In this document: piece after piece, positions 27,701-36,072 of the stretch | Layout of the letters: each line of letters begins with the position of its first letter | Position numbering within the stretch: position 1 is the first letter of the stretch | Assembly: GCF_902506495.1 (NCBI RefSeq) | Contig: NZ_LR733264.1 | Coordinates: 992,001 to 1,056,000, forward strand | Source of the DNA: Pseudomonas sp. 8O | Lineage (GTDB): Bacteria; Pseudomonadota; Gammaproteobacteria; Pseudomonadales; Pseudomonadaceae | Length of the DNA stretch: 64,000 nt | Direction of reading: 5' to 3' | Notes under the pieces: model-generated | The model's database searches: none | The model's input: only the letters and a program-made list of their open reading frames with translations | Told to the model about the DNA's origin: nothing | Position numbers and translations under genes: made by a program

Positions 27701-27777
27701 TTATTCCGACGCTGTACCTGCTGCTGCGCCGCTGGGCGCCGCTGCGCAAGATCGAGGACGAGCCGGTGGCGGTCTGA
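24709..27777 (+). CDS. RND multidrug efflux transporter (AcrB/MdtC type)
   Basis: An inner-membrane proton antiporter of 1022 aa. The N-terminus MTLSDVCIRRPVFATVLSL is typical. VVDDAIVMLENIHRH in TM4 carries the Asp pair needed for proton relay, and two large periplasmic loops and a second half with LGLVTLIG-type helices follow. Translation starts at a GTG overlapping the adaptor's stop (GTGA), with GGGGAG upstream. It resembles the pumps with short adaptors often annotated as multidrug efflux. The substrate is not predictable. Confidence 0.92.
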   Translation: MTLSDVCIRRPVFATVLSLIVVLLGLMAYDRLNVREYPNIDVPIVTVQVTYPGASPEIMESQVAQPVEDVLSGIEGLDFVTSISRAENTQITAQFRLGRSADEAANDVRDRLGRVRSLLPDEVDEPIVQKVEADAQPVIWIAFHSQQHSAMEITDLLERVIKDRLQTIPGVSEVQVRGARTFSMRIWLDPEKLAAHNLTVQDVEAALRRQNVEIPAGRIESREREFSVLSETDLRTPEQFNELILDDSQGYLLRLSDVGRAEVGPRDERTVVRFNGLPAVTLGLVKQATANPLDISDGLEAAWDDVQALLPDGMNMTVANDNSQFIRASIDNVFTTIWEAVALVILIIFIFLRSLRATLIPLVTIPVSLIGAFALMSLMGFTINTLTLLAMVLAIGLVVDDAIVMLENIHRHIEAGMKPVQAAFKGSREIAFAVIAMTLTLAAVFAPIGFMQGTTGKLFTEFAWTLAGAVLVSGFVALTLTPMMCAVMLRAHQHEQRHGRVYNLIEGFLNGLTYNYKHSLDRALRAWPLVLGVLFGAFVLCAWLFGGLRSELAPTEDTGTIVGVFNGPDGATIDYTERYGREVEAAYASIPETNRYLMIAGFPTVAQGISFMKLEDWSDRSRTQFEIRNELLPQLQDIAGMRVTPVNRPPLGQSARNQPINFVVRSSMEYAELQGYVDQLMERMRDYPGLEGLDSDLKLNSPQLKITVNREQATAVGTDVSVIGRSLESLFGSRQVTRFKQNGEQYDVMVQLQDIDRSNPQDLDRVYVRDRDGGMVQLSNLIEVRETVAPRELNHFNQLRAVTISANVGTGYTLGEALNYLEVAAREVFPPETQYDYTGTSRDFKESSSGILLIFALALAFIFLVLAAQFESFSDPLIILFSVPLSMAGALLALKLFGGTWNIYSQIGLVTLIGLITKHGILIVEFANHLLREGKALREAVIEASVQRLRPILMTTGAMVLGSLPLAIASGAGAESRQQIGLVIVGGLLVGTFFTLYVIPTLYLLLRRWAPLRKIEDEPVAV

Positions 27778-27780
27778 ATC

Positions 27781-27917
27781 CTGTAGGAGGCGCTTTAGCG
27801 GCGAGCTTTTGCGGCCTCTCACAGTTCACTGGGCTACTGATTTTTGTTGTAGGAGCGAGCTCCGCTCGCGAAGCTGCTGGCTGTCAGGCGATTCGCGAGC
27901 AGAGCTCGCTCCTACAC
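27781..27917. repeat. Two REP-type elements downstream of the RND pump
   Basis: The first element (TGTAGGAGGCGCTTTAGCGGCGA, about 27781-27806, written here as its first 20 or so bases only) is unpaired. The second (about 27848-27917) is a long inverted repeat with arms GTAGGAGCGAGCTCCGCTCG and its complement. Confidence 0.7.
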
Positions 27918-28002
27918 GTGTTTGGCGTGGTGCTTCGCGGGTGCGACGCGGCGCTCAACCCGTTAAACTCGCGCGGTTTTTCGCCACCCTGGATTACCCG
28001 CC

Positions 28003-28833
28003 ATGCAGCACCCCGCCGAACATTCCCCGCTGGGTAAGTCCAGCCAGTACATCGCCGAGTACAGCCCCGAACTGCTGTTTCCCATCTCGCGTACCACCAA
28101 GTGGGCGGAGCTGGGCCTTGATGGCGCCAGCCTGCCGTATCAGGGCGTGGACTACTGGAACTGCTACGAACTTTCCTGGCTGCTGCCGTCCGGCAAGCCG
28201 GTAGTGGCCATCGGTGAGTTCGCCATTCCTGCAGACTCGCCGAACATCATCGAGTCGAAGTCTTTCAAGCTGTACCTCAACTCCCTGAACCAATCGGCTT
28301 TCGCCACTTGGGGTGAGCTGCAAGCGACGCTGGTGCGTGATCTGTCGGCAGTGGCCGGCAAGCCGGTGGCGGTGCGCCTGCGCTCGCTGGCCGAGGTTTC
28401 TGAAGAAGGCGTGGCGACGCCGCCGGGTCAGTGCATCGATGAGTTGGACATCCGCGTCAGCCAGTACGATCACCCGCAGCCCGAGCTGCTGCGCTGCGAT
28501 GCTGGTCGTGTGGTGGAAGAGAGCCTGCACAGCCACCTGCTCAAGTCCAACTGCCCGGTCACCGGCCAGCCGGACTGGGGCAGTCTTGTCGTGCAGTACC
28601 GCGGCGCGGCGCTGGATCACGCCAGCCTGCTGGCCTATCTGGTGAGCTTCCGCCAGCATGCCGATTTCCACGAACAGTGCGTGGAGCGCATCTTTCTCGA
28701 TCTGCAGCGCCTGCTGCAGCCGCAGTCGCTGACTGTCTATGCGCGCTACGTGCGCCGTGGTGGGCTGGATATCAATCCGTATCGCAGTACCGAGGCGATC
28801 ACGCCGGAAAATGGCCGCCTGGCGCGCCAGTAG
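28003..28833 (+). CDS. queF: NADPH-dependent 7-cyano-7-deazaguanine reductase
   Basis: A 276-residue QueF of the long YqcD/two-domain type that reduces preQ0 to preQ1 in queuosine biosynthesis. The first half has [13 protein letters not shown], the QueF motif; the catalytic Cys is in [15 protein letters not shown]; and the second T-fold half ends with [17 protein letters not shown] terminator follows 8 bp after the stop, so the gene appears monocistronic. No preQ1 riboswitch is evident in the leader. Confidence 0.95.
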   Translation: MQHPAEHSPLGKSSQYIAEYSPELLFPISRTTKWAELGLDGASLPYQGVDYWNCYELSWLLPSGKPVVAIGEFAIPADSPNIIESKSFKLYLNSLNQSAFATWGELQATLVRDLSAVAGKPVAVRLRSLAEVSEEGVATPPGQCIDELDIRVSQYDHPQPELLRCDAGRVVEESLHSHLLKSNCPVTGQPDWGSLVVQYRGAALDHASLLAYLVSFRQHADFHEQCVERIFLDLQRLLQPQSLTVYARYVRRGGLDINPYRSTEAITPENGRLARQ

Positions 28834-28840
28834 CCCATGA

Positions 28841-28866
28841 AAAATGCCGCCAAATGGCGGCATTTT
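28841..28866. terminator. Intrinsic terminator, queF / DUF4404 gene
   Basis: A 12-bp stem AAAATGCCGCCA/TGGCGGCATTTT with an AA loop and T-runs on both sides. It serves queF on the + strand and the convergent small gene on the - strand. Confidence 0.88.
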
Positions 28867-28900
28867 CTTGAGTTGCTCGATGTTAGGCGGGGCAGGGCAT

Positions 28901-29167
28901 TCAGATGCCCATATTGGCCAGGCTCTGCATGATGTTGCGCAGGGTGCCTGCGAGGGTAGGGTGGCTGGCCTCGAAACGTTCCACCGCCAGATTGACGCCA
29001 TCGACCAGCGTAGCGTCAGGCGCTGAGGCTGCTTCACGAGCCAATTGCACTTCGATTTCCTGGGTCAGCAGGTAAAGCGATGCGCGTTCTTCCTCGCTGA
29101 GCGGTGTGTCCTGGGCCAGGTGTTGCTGGAGGGCTTCCAGTTGCTGCTGCAGGTCGCTTGCTGGCAT
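28901..29167 (-). CDS. DUF4404 family small protein
   Basis: An 88-residue all-helical acidic protein (MPASDLQQQLEALQQHLAQDTPLSEEER...), with no signal peptide. It matches the DUF4404 family in length and pattern; function unknown. A ribosome-binding site GGAGAA precedes the ATG. It stands alone between queF and the HAD-like gene. Confidence 0.75.
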   Translation of the reverse strand: MPASDLQQQLEALQQHLAQDTPLSEEERASLYLLTQEIEVQLAREAASAPDATLVDGVNLAVERFEASHPTLAGTLRNIMQSLANMGI

Positions 29168-29283
29168 AGAGTTCTCCTTATCGAATCAGCTTAGGCATTG
29201 ACCCCCAGCTGCGCTGGAAGTTTTCAACCCGTACCTGAAGGTTAATCCAAGCGGGCCGGCTTTGCCTGATCCGAGTCAAAGGC

Positions 29284-30000
29284 TCAGGGCTTTTCGCCCT
29301 TGCTCCGGCGCACGCCGATATCGTCCAGGCTGGCCTCGATTTCCCCCAGGTGATCGACCACCGAATGCACACCCAGACGATAGAGTTGCAGCGTGGCCTG
29401 GGCGCGCAGGTGTTCCTGATCGCTCGCGTCAAGTGCCTGCCAGTCGGCCAGGGCGTAGCCGCACAGTGGCCCGCAGGCAGCCAGGCCGATGGTCCAGCAG
29501 CCGGCATTGAGCCCGGCTTGCAGCAGCAGCGGATTACCGCTGACGACGATGCAACCATCCAGGCGCTCGACGTCCAGCTGGCTCAAGGCTTGCCAGCAGC
29601 TGTCTGGTGCCGGCCACGGCCTGCCCTGATGCGCCAGTACCGCTTCGATGGGCGTTGGTAGCGCTTCGGCCAGGCGCAGGCTGGCATCGGCTGGCAAGTC
29701 GTCCAGCCAGGCGCAGGGCGTGTCGGTGGCATGCAGGTTTTGCAGCAATTGTGCTGCACCTGGGGTTAGCTCGGCATGGTCGCCAGCCACCTCGCTCAGG
29801 GTCTGTTGCAGTGCTTGCCGTTGTGCTGCGGTTGGCGGCTTGCCTAACCAGGCGTCCAGTGTCTTTTGCGGCGTAGCCGCGAGGTTCGGGGGCGTGTGCT
29901 CGGGATGTAGTCGTTGCAGCGCGACGGGTAGCGTGCGGGCGCCGAAGTCGACCAGGCAACCGGACAGTTGAAGGATCAGGGCGGTGCAGGGGGAGGGCAT
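29284..30000 (-). CDS. Degenerate HAD-superfamily protein (PhnX-like, PA2803 type)
   Basis: A 238-residue protein with the HAD cap-and-core layout resembling phosphonoacetaldehyde hydrolase. However, motif I reads ILQLSGCLVDFG where active HADs have DxDG(T/C)L: both catalytic aspartates are replaced (Gln and Ser). Motif II can be placed at IVVSGNPLLL. It is therefore probably not a phosphatase, and a binding or structural role is more likely. The neighbour order (HAD, thioesterase, mlaA) is the same as PA2803-PA2800. Confidence 0.75.
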   Translation of the reverse strand: MPSPCTALILQLSGCLVDFGARTLPVALQRLHPEHTPPNLAATPQKTLDAWLGKPPTAAQRQALQQTLSEVAGDHAELTPGAAQLLQNLHATDTPCAWLDDLPADASLRLAEALPTPIEAVLAHQGRPWPAPDSCWQALSQLDVERLDGCIVVSGNPLLLQAGLNAGCWTIGLAACGPLCGYALADWQALDASDQEHLRAQATLQLYRLGVHSVVDHLGEIEASLDDIGVRRSKGEKP

Positions 30001-30062
30001 GGGATCATCCGTGGCATTGGCCTAGGCCAATCTAACGCCGAAGGATGACCGTAATATGACCG

Positions 30063-30473
30063 CTAGGTGACGTTGAACAGGGCGCGTACATGCTCCGGCA
30101 GGGCCACTGATCTGCCGCTTACATGGTCGATCCACACCAGTTTGCAGTAACCCTCACCGTAGACCGTGAGCGGGTCTTCGACGGTGGTTAGTCGGTGTTC
30201 GATAACCAGGCTGCTGCGCCCCGCCGCGCCGGCCCGCAGTTCCACCACCACGGTGGCGGGGTGTATTACCGGTTTCAGGTAAGTATGTTGGGTCTGCAGT
30301 ACCACCGGGCCGAACGGCACGTTGCTCATCGGCACGCCGGCCAGCTCGAACCAGGCGACGCGGGCCTCTTCCAGATACTGCATGTAGATGATGTTGTTGA
30401 CATGCCCGTAGCTGTCCATGTCGCCCCAGCGCACGGGGATGTGTGCAGTGTGCAGCAAGGTCTCGTTGGTCAT
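30063..30473 (-). CDS. Acyl-CoA thioesterase, hotdog fold (YbgC/4HBT type)
   Basis: A 136-residue hotdog thioesterase. RWGDMDSYGHVNNIIYMQYLEEAR holds the 4HBT Asp and HVNN motif (quoted as core DMDSYGHVNN). The substrate is a cytosolic acyl-CoA. It is divergent from mlaA. An alternative is a role in acyl-group trimming linked to envelope lipid metabolism, suggested only by the neighbour. Confidence 0.87.
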   Translation of the reverse strand: MTNETLLHTAHIPVRWGDMDSYGHVNNIIYMQYLEEARVAWFELAGVPMSNVPFGPVVLQTQHTYLKPVIHPATVVVELRAGAAGRSSLVIEHRLTTVEDPLTVYGEGYCKLVWIDHVSGRSVALPEHVRALFNVT

Positions 30474-30577
30474 CGCTTTTCTTCGCTATGCTGCCCAATC
30501 AGGGCTCCAGGCTTTATACTACGCGGCATTCGGCCCGCTGGCGGTGGCCACATTATTTTCCTCAAGGAGAGATTTAA

Positions 30578-31282
30578 ATGCATGTGATCGGTGCTCGCTG
30601 GATCTCGCGCCTGGGTGGCCTGATGGCCCTCGTCGGCCTGAGCCTGCTGCCTGCGATGAGTCAGGCGGCTTCGGAAGAAGATCCTTGGGAAAGTTTCAAT
30701 CGTCCGATCTTCCGCTTCAACGATACCGTCGACACCTATGCACTGAAGCCGATCGCCCAGGGTTACCGGGCTGTCACGCCGCAGTTTCTCGAAGATGGCG
30801 TGCATAACGTGTTCGGTAACATCGGCGACGTTGGCAACCTGGCCAACAACCTGCTGCAGGGCAAGCTGCACAACGCTGGCGTCGATACCGGTCGCCTGAT
30901 CTTCAACACCACCTTTGGCGTACTGGGCTTCTTCGACGTGGCCAAGCACATGGGCCTGCGCAAGAACGACGAAGACTTCGGTCAGACTCTTGGCTTCTGG
31001 GGCCTGAACAGCGGCCCTTACCTGGTCATCCCGCTTCTCGGCCCAAGCACCGTGCGTGATGCCACTGGTCGAGTACCGGACAGCTTCCTGACGCCGTATC
31101 CGTACATGGGCCATGTGCCGACCCGTAATGTCACCCGTGGCGTGCAGGTGGTCGACACCCGCGCCAACCTGCTGCAGGCCGAGCGACTGGTCAGCGGCGA
31201 CAAGTACATCTTCATCCGCAACGCCTACCTGCAGAGCCGTGAGTTCAAGGTCAAGGATGGGCAGGTCGAAGACGATTTCTAA
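30578..31282 (+). CDS. mlaA: MlaA/VacJ outer-membrane lipid asymmetry protein
   Basis: A 234-residue MlaA family protein that removes phospholipids from the outer leaflet of the outer membrane. DPWESFNRPIFRFND at the mature N-terminus and NTTFGVLGFFDVAKHMGL are family signatures. The signal peptide ends MSQA-ASEEDP: there is no lipobox Cys in the first 40 residues, so this copy would be cut by signal peptidase I and not lipid-anchored. The start has a GGAGAG site. A terminator follows. Confidence 0.9.
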   Translation: MHVIGARWISRLGGLMALVGLSLLPAMSQAASEEDPWESFNRPIFRFNDTVDTYALKPIAQGYRAVTPQFLEDGVHNVFGNIGDVGNLANNLLQGKLHNAGVDTGRLIFNTTFGVLGFFDVAKHMGLRKNDEDFGQTLGFWGLNSGPYLVIPLLGPSTVRDATGRVPDSFLTPYPYMGHVPTRNVTRGVQVVDTRANLLQAERLVSGDKYIFIRNAYLQSREFKVKDGQVEDDF

Positions 31283-31293
31283 GCCCTGTCGAT

Positions 31294-31327
31294 ACGAAAA
31301 AGGCGGCCTGAAGGCCGCCTTTTTCGT
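31294..31327. terminator. Bidirectional terminator, mlaA / PilZ gene
   Basis: A 16-bp stem with arm ACGAAAAAGGCGGCCT and a very short loop, A and T tracts on both sides, between two convergent genes. Confidence 0.9.
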
Positions 31328-31338
31328 AAATGCAGATT

Positions 31339-31638
31339 TCAGCTCATGGAGATGATTGCCAGGCCCAGCGATTGACGACCGTCGCCCAGATCGCCTACTC
31401 GCACCACCTCGGCCTGGGCGTCGAGGCCGGCGAGTTCGCTGTGCTCTGAAGGGATGTGGACCTTGACCTTGTCGCCCATGCTCAGGGCAGCTTCAGCCTC
31501 GATTTGCATGCCGGTACTGGAAAGATCCAGGCACACTGCAGGAATTTCCTGGCCTGCATGATGGAGGACGACTGCAGCTTCCAGTCGCATGCGGATGTAG
31601 TCGCGTTTCTCGCTGTACGCTCGATCATTCTGACTCAT
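31339..31638 (-). CDS. PilZ domain protein
   Basis: A 99-residue single PilZ domain. The N-terminal RDYIRMRLE resembles the c-di-GMP-binding RxxxR segment in altered form (R12..R18), and DLSSTGMQIE is the second motif (D/NxSxxG). It is cytosolic and a potential c-di-GMP effector. It is divergent from the rssB-rssC pair, as PA2799 is in P. aeruginosa. Confidence 0.85.
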   Translation of the reverse strand: MSQNDRAYSEKRDYIRMRLEAAVVLHHAGQEIPAVCLDLSSTGMQIEAEAALSMGDKVKVHIPSEHSELAGLDAQAEVVRVGDLGDGRQSLGLAIISMS

Positions 31639-31851
31639 GGACCCTGTCCTCTTCTTATGAGCTCTCCCGCGGCTCTTATAACCCTCGTCGATTTGACCTG
31701 TAAAGCCGCCGAACGACGACCGGTCCCGGCTTGAATCGGCCGGCAGATGGGAGTACCGTCTGCCCCTTGAAATCGCCCTGGCGCCATAGATGCGGCGCCG
31801 CGCCATGGGCAGTGACCAAAATTGCCCTGGCGCAGTTTGCCTGGATACCCC

Positions 31852-33036
31852 ATGCACAAAACCAGTGCCACTCTGCTGATCATCGACGACGACGATGTCG
31901 TACGTGCAAGCCTCGCGGCCTACCTCGAGGACAGCGGCTTCAAGGTGTTGCAGGCCAACAACGGTTTGCAGGGGCTGGAAGTGTTCCAGCAGGAAGGCCC
32001 CGACCTGATGATCTGCGACCTGCGCATGCCGCAGGTCGACGGTCTTGAACTGATCCGACGTATCAACGCGCTGGGTGTCGAAGTGCCGGTGATCGTCGTT
32101 TCTGGCGCCGGCGTGATGAACGATGCCGTTGAAGCCCTGCGTCTCGGCGCTGCCGACTACCTGATCAAACCTCTCGAAGACCTGGCGGTGCTGGAGCATT
32201 CGGTGCGCCGCGCGCTGGACCGTGCGCGTCTGCGCGTCGAGAACCAGCTCTATCGCGAGAAGCTGGAAGCGACCAACCGTGAGCTCCAGGCCAGCCTGCA
32301 TCTGTTGCAGGAAGACCAGAACGCCGGCCGTCAGGTGCAGATGAACATGCTGCCGGTGACGCCCTGGCAGGCCGATGGACTGAACTTCGCGCACCAGATC
32401 ATTCCGTCGTTGTACCTGTCCGGTGATTTCGTCGATTACTTCCGTATCGACGATAGGCGCATCGCGTTCTATCTGGCCGATGTCTCCGGCCATGGGGCGT
32501 CCTCGGCATTCGTCACCGTGCTGCTCAAGTTCATGACCACGCGCCTGCTCTATGAGTGGCGACGTGGCGGCACGCTGCCGCAATTCAAGCCCTCCGATGT
32601 GCTCGGCCACATCAACCGCGGCCTGATCAACTGCAAGCTGGGCAAGCACGTGACCATGCTCGGCGGTGTGATCGACGAGGAGAGCGGTATGCTCACGTAC
32701 AGCATCGGTGGGCATCTGCCATTGCCGGTGCTGTTCGAGAATGGCCAGGCGCGTTACCTGGAAGGTCGCGGCCTGCCGGTCGGCCTGTTCGAAGAAGCCG
32801 AATACGGCGATCTGGTGATGCAGCTGCCGGAGTCTTTCAGCCTGACCCTGCTCTCCGACGGCATTCTCGACCTGTTGCCGGGCGACACGCTGAAAGAGAA
32901 GGAATTGGCGCTGCCACAACTGGTTAGCCAGGCTGGCGGTACGCTGGGTGGTTTGCGTCAAGTTCTCGGTCTGGCCAATCTGGGCGAGATGCCGGATGAT
33001 ATCGCCTTGCTGGTGTTGAGCAGGAACCTTGCATGA
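31852..33036 (+). CDS. rssB: Response regulator with PP2C-type phosphatase output (RssB-like)
   Basis: A 394-residue protein: N-terminal receiver (IIDDDD; phosphoacceptor in LMICDLRMPQVDG; Lys in LIKPLED), a coiled-coil linker, and a SpoIIE/PP2C phosphatase domain (FYLADVSGHGASSAFV holds metal-binding Asp; LLSDGILDLLPGD). It most likely dephosphorylates the STAS protein encoded next and so controls a partner-switching system. The start at 31852 (MHKTSATLLIIDDDD) fits the receiver; it overlaps rssC by 4 nt. The name is by analogy with PA2798. Confidence 0.85.
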   Translation: MHKTSATLLIIDDDDVVRASLAAYLEDSGFKVLQANNGLQGLEVFQQEGPDLMICDLRMPQVDGLELIRRINALGVEVPVIVVSGAGVMNDAVEALRLGAADYLIKPLEDLAVLEHSVRRALDRARLRVENQLYREKLEATNRELQASLHLLQEDQNAGRQVQMNMLPVTPWQADGLNFAHQIIPSLYLSGDFVDYFRIDDRRIAFYLADVSGHGASSAFVTVLLKFMTTRLLYEWRRGGTLPQFKPSDVLGHINRGLINCKLGKHVTMLGGVIDEESGMLTYSIGGHLPLPVLFENGQARYLEGRGLPVGLFEEAEYGDLVMQLPESFSLTLLSDGILDLLPGDTLKEKELALPQLVSQAGGTLGGLRQVLGLANLGEMPDDIALLVLSRNLA

Positions 33037-33527
33037 ATCCTGGGATAAGCCCCGGTCGCATCCAATTCGCCGAACAGGATGGAACCTTCGTCCTGAAGTT
33101 TGTCGGTGAAGTCCGTCTGACGCTGTGTTCAGCTCTGGATGCCACGATTGAAAAGATTTTCACTGCGTTGAATTTTTCGGCCATCGTCATCGACTTGACC
33201 GAAACCCGCAGTATCGACAGCACGACTCTCGGGTTGCTGGCGAAGCTGTCCATTCTGTCGCGGCAGAAGGTGGGCCTGTTGCCGACCGTTGTCACCACTC
33301 ACGACGACATCACGCGTCTGCTGGAGTCCATGGGGTTCGACCAGGTGTTCAACATCGTCGACCGGCCGATTCCCTGCCCGGATTGCCTGGATGATCTGCC
33401 TTCGCAGGATCAATCCGAAGAGGTGGTGAAGGCCAAGGTGCTGGAAGCGCATCGCATCCTGATGGGGCTCAACGACTCCAACCGCGAGGCTTTTCACGAT
33501 CTGGTCAGTGCACTCGAGCGGCACTGA
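33033..33527 (+). CDS. rssC: STAS-domain anti-sigma factor antagonist (RssC-like)
   Basis: A 164-residue protein with an N-terminal STAS domain of about 100 residues. The phosphorylatable Ser lies in SIDSTTLGLLAKLS, and a C-terminal extension of about 60 residues carries PIPCPDCLDD. It is the predicted substrate of the upstream PP2C protein. The cognate anti-sigma factor or kinase is not visible in the window. Confidence 0.83.
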   Translation: MNPGISPGRIQFAEQDGTFVLKFVGEVRLTLCSALDATIEKIFTALNFSAIVIDLTETRSIDSTTLGLLAKLSILSRQKVGLLPTVVTTHDDITRLLESMGFDQVFNIVDRPIPCPDCLDDLPSQDQSEEVVKAKVLEAHRILMGLNDSNREAFHDLVSALERH

Positions 33528-33540
33528 CCTCTCGCTTTCT

Positions 33541-33602
33541 GTAGGGTGCGTCATGCGCACCGACTCCTGCAAAGAAAGTCGCTGGTGCGCATGGCGCACC
33601 CT
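33541..33602. repeat. Inverted pair of REP-like palindromes
   Basis: TAGGGTGCGTCATGCGCACC (from 33542) faces its inverted copy at 33584-33602 between rssC and tal. Confidence 0.8.
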
Positions 33603-33625
33603 AGGGTTTGATCGCGCAGTATTGA

Positions 33626-33656
33626 AAAGGGGCGTCAGCTTGGCTGACGCCCCTTT
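33626..33656. terminator. Bidirectional terminator, rssC / tal
   Basis: A 14-bp perfect stem AAAGGGGCGTCAGC with a 3-nt loop, flanked by A and T runs, between convergent genes. Confidence 0.88.
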
Positions 33657-33661
33657 GTCAT

Positions 33662-34588
33662 TCAGGCCCTTGTGGCCAGCAGGGCTTCGAGTTTTTCCTG
33701 ATCGCGGGCGAACAGGCGGATGCCCTCGGCCAGTTTCTCGGTGGCCATGGCATCTTCGTTCAGTGCCCAGCGGAAGCCACCTTCATCGAGGCTCTGGCGA
33801 GGCTCGCCGGTCGCGCCAGGCGCGAGCTGGCGACTGAGTTGGCCATCGTCCTCGGCCATTTTCTGCAGCAGATCGGGGCTGATGGTCAGTCGGTCGCAAC
33901 CGGCCAGCGCTTCGATCTGACCGAGGTTGCGGAAGCTTGCCCCCATCACCACGGTGTCGTAGCCGTTGGCCTTGTAGTAGTCGTAGATACGCGTGACCGA
34001 TTGCACGCCTGGATCTTCGCTGCCCACGAAATCACGGCCCTCGGCCTTCTTGTACCAATCGTAGATGCGCCCCACGAACGGCGAGATGAGGAATATGCCG
34101 GCATCGGCGCAGGCCTGCGCCTGGGCGAAGGCGAACAGCAGGGTCAGGTTGGTCTGCACGCCGGCTTTTTCCAGCTGCTCCGCGGCGCGGATGCCTTCCC
34201 AGGTAGAAGCGATCTTGATCAGTACGCGCTCGCGGCCAATGCCCGCTTTTTCATAAAGACCGACCAGGCGCTCGGCGCGGCGCAGGGTCGCGTCGGTGTC
34301 GAATGACAGGCGCGCATCGACTTCGGTGGAAATGCGGCCTGGAATCACCTTGAGGATCTCCTGGCCGACGGCCACCGCGAAGTGATCGCAGGCCGATCCC
34401 AGGTCTCCCTTGCCGGCACTCACGGCCTGATTCAACAGATCGGCATAGCGGGGCAGGGCCGCCGCCTTGAGCAGCAGCGAGGGGTTGGTGGTGGCATCCA
34501 CCGGTTGCAGGCGGGCGATGGCGTCGAGGTCACCCGTGTCGGCGACTACGGTAGTGAACTGCTTGAGTTGTTCCAGCTTGGAGGTCAT
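33662..34588 (-). CDS. tal: Transaldolase
   Basis: A 308-residue TalB-type transaldolase of the non-oxidative pentose phosphate pathway. [13 protein letters not shown] contains the substrate-binding Asp; the Schiff-base Lys lies in [32 protein letters not shown] follows. It is monocistronic with a terminator right after the stop codon. Confidence 0.95.
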   Translation of the reverse strand: MTSKLEQLKQFTTVVADTGDLDAIARLQPVDATTNPSLLLKAAALPRYADLLNQAVSAGKGDLGSACDHFAVAVGQEILKVIPGRISTEVDARLSFDTDATLRRAERLVGLYEKAGIGRERVLIKIASTWEGIRAAEQLEKAGVQTNLTLLFAFAQAQACADAGIFLISPFVGRIYDWYKKAEGRDFVGSEDPGVQSVTRIYDYYKANGYDTVVMGASFRNLGQIEALAGCDRLTISPDLLQKMAEDDGQLSRQLAPGATGEPRQSLDEGGFRWALNEDAMATEKLAEGIRLFARDQEKLEALLATRA

Positions 34589-34783
34589 GACGAGGCCTTG
34601 TCGTTGCAGATGACATGACCTTACCCGAGGCGCTGCAAGCGCTCAACGGTCGGATCACTGACAAAATTTACCTTTTCGGGCTGCGCTTTTTGCTGGCTCG
34701 TTCGTCTTTAGTAATGACGGGGCGTGAGAACGCACCGAAGTCGGTGGAGTCCGACTTTAGACGAGCTGCCAAGGAGCCCGAAC

Positions 34784-35083
34784 ATGTCGACCCAAACCCT
34801 GCTTTCTCGTTCAGTTTCCGCAGGCCCGGATACGCGCCAGTGCCGTGAGTGGCTGCAGGCCGCCGGGCTGCGCTTCAGCATGCCCAGGCTCAAGGTGGTG
34901 GAGGCGCTGTGCAGCGCCAATGATGAAGAGGGCGTGTCCGCGCGCGAGCTGCATCGGCAACTGAGCGATGCCGGCGAACCGCTGTCGCTGGTCAGCGTGC
35001 GCCAGGTGTTGCGCCGCATGGAGGAAAACGGCTTGGTGCAGACGACAGGGCGTAGCCGCTATCGCCTGAGCGCGCCGGATTAA
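34784..35083 (+). CDS. Short Fur-like winged-helix regulator
   Basis: A 99-residue protein with only the Fur-type N-terminal winged-helix domain (CREWLQAAGLRFSMPRLKVVEAL... ELHRQLSDAG... VSVRQVLRRMEENGLV). The metal-binding and dimerisation C-terminal domain of Fur (HHDH, CxxC) is absent, so the metal response is probably lost. Such truncated Fur-like proteins recur in pseudomonads next to dusA. Its stop overlaps the convergent dusA stop by 4 nt. Confidence 0.75.
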   Translation: MSTQTLLSRSVSAGPDTRQCREWLQAAGLRFSMPRLKVVEALCSANDEEGVSARELHRQLSDAGEPLSLVSVRQVLRRMEENGLVQTTGRSRYRLSAPD

Positions 35084-36072
35084 TGCCCGCGTAGCAGTTC
35101 AGCCGCCTGGTCGAGCAGCGCCAGCGGGTCTTGCACCTTGTGAATGTCCACTGACAGCAGCTGGCGGAAGCGTCTTGCACCTGGGAAGCCTTGAGCCAAG
35201 CCCAGCACGTGACGGCTGACGTGATGCAGGGTGCCGCCCTCGTGCAGATGTTGCTCGACGTAGGGCTTGAGTGCGAGCAGGGCGTCCATGCGGGTAATTC
35301 CCGCGTCCGCGGCGCCGAACAGACGGCTGTCCACTTGCGCCAGCAGATAGGGGTTGTGATAGGCCTCGCGACCGAGCATCACGCCATCGAAGGTCTGCAG
35401 GTGCTGCTCGCATTCCTCGAGGGTCTTGATACCGCCGTTGAGAATGATCTCCAGGTCGGGGAAGTCCTGCTTGAGTTGAGCTGCCACGTCGTAGCGCAGC
35501 GGCGGAATCTCGCGGTTTTCCTTCGGCGACAGGCCTTCTAGGATGGCGATACGCGCATGCACAGTGAAGCTGCGGCAGCCGGCGTCGCGCACCTGGCCGA
35601 CGAAATCGCACAGCTCGGCATAGCTGTCACGGCCATTGATACCGATGCGATGCTTGACCGTCACCGGAATGCTCACGGCGTCCTGCATGGCCTTCACGCA
35701 GTCGGCTACCAGCGCCGGATGGCCCATCAGGCAGGCGCCGATCATGTTGTTCTGCACACGATCACTGGGGCAGCCAACGTTCAGGTTCACCTCGTCATAG
35801 CCGTGTTCTTCGGCCATCTTGGCGCAGGTCGCCAGATCCTGCGGGTTGCTGCCGCCCAGCTGCAGTGCGATGGGATGTTCACATTCGCTGTAACGCAGGA
35901 AACGCTCGCGGTCGCCGTGGATCAGTGCGCCGGTGGTGACCATCTCGGTATAGAGCAGGGCGTGTCGCGACAGCTGACGGAGAAAGAACCGGCAGTGGCG
36001 GTCCGTCCAATCCATCATCGGGGCGACGGAGAAGCGGCGGGATAGGGCGGTGCGGTTGGAATCCTGGGACAT
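35080..36072 (-). CDS. dusA: tRNA-dihydrouridine(20/20a) synthase
   Basis: A 330-residue FMN-dependent enzyme of the DusA type that reduces U20/U20a in tRNA D-loops. The N-terminus FSVAPMMDWTDRHCRFF, the catalytic Cys in LNVGCPSDRVQNNMIGACLM, and the DusA-type C-terminal helical domain are present. It is single in its strand and convergent with the Fur-like gene. Confidence 0.95.
   Translation of the reverse strand: MSQDSNRTALSRRFSVAPMMDWTDRHCRFFLRQLSRHALLYTEMVTTGALIHGDRERFLRYSECEHPIALQLGGSNPQDLATCAKMAEEHGYDEVNLNVGCPSDRVQNNMIGACLMGHPALVADCVKAMQDAVSIPVTVKHRIGINGRDSYAELCDFVGQVRDAGCRSFTVHARIAILEGLSPKENREIPPLRYDVAAQLKQDFPDLEIILNGGIKTLEECEQHLQTFDGVMLGREAYHNPYLLAQVDSRLFGAADAGITRMDALLALKPYVEQHLHEGGTLHHVSRHVLGLAQGFPGARRFRQLLSVDIHKVQDPLALLDQAAELLRGH

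Noticed and set aside
31639..32961. A long upstream extension of the PilZ gene
   Set aside because: The extension runs antisense through rssB. The PilZ domain starts at 31638 with a normal length.
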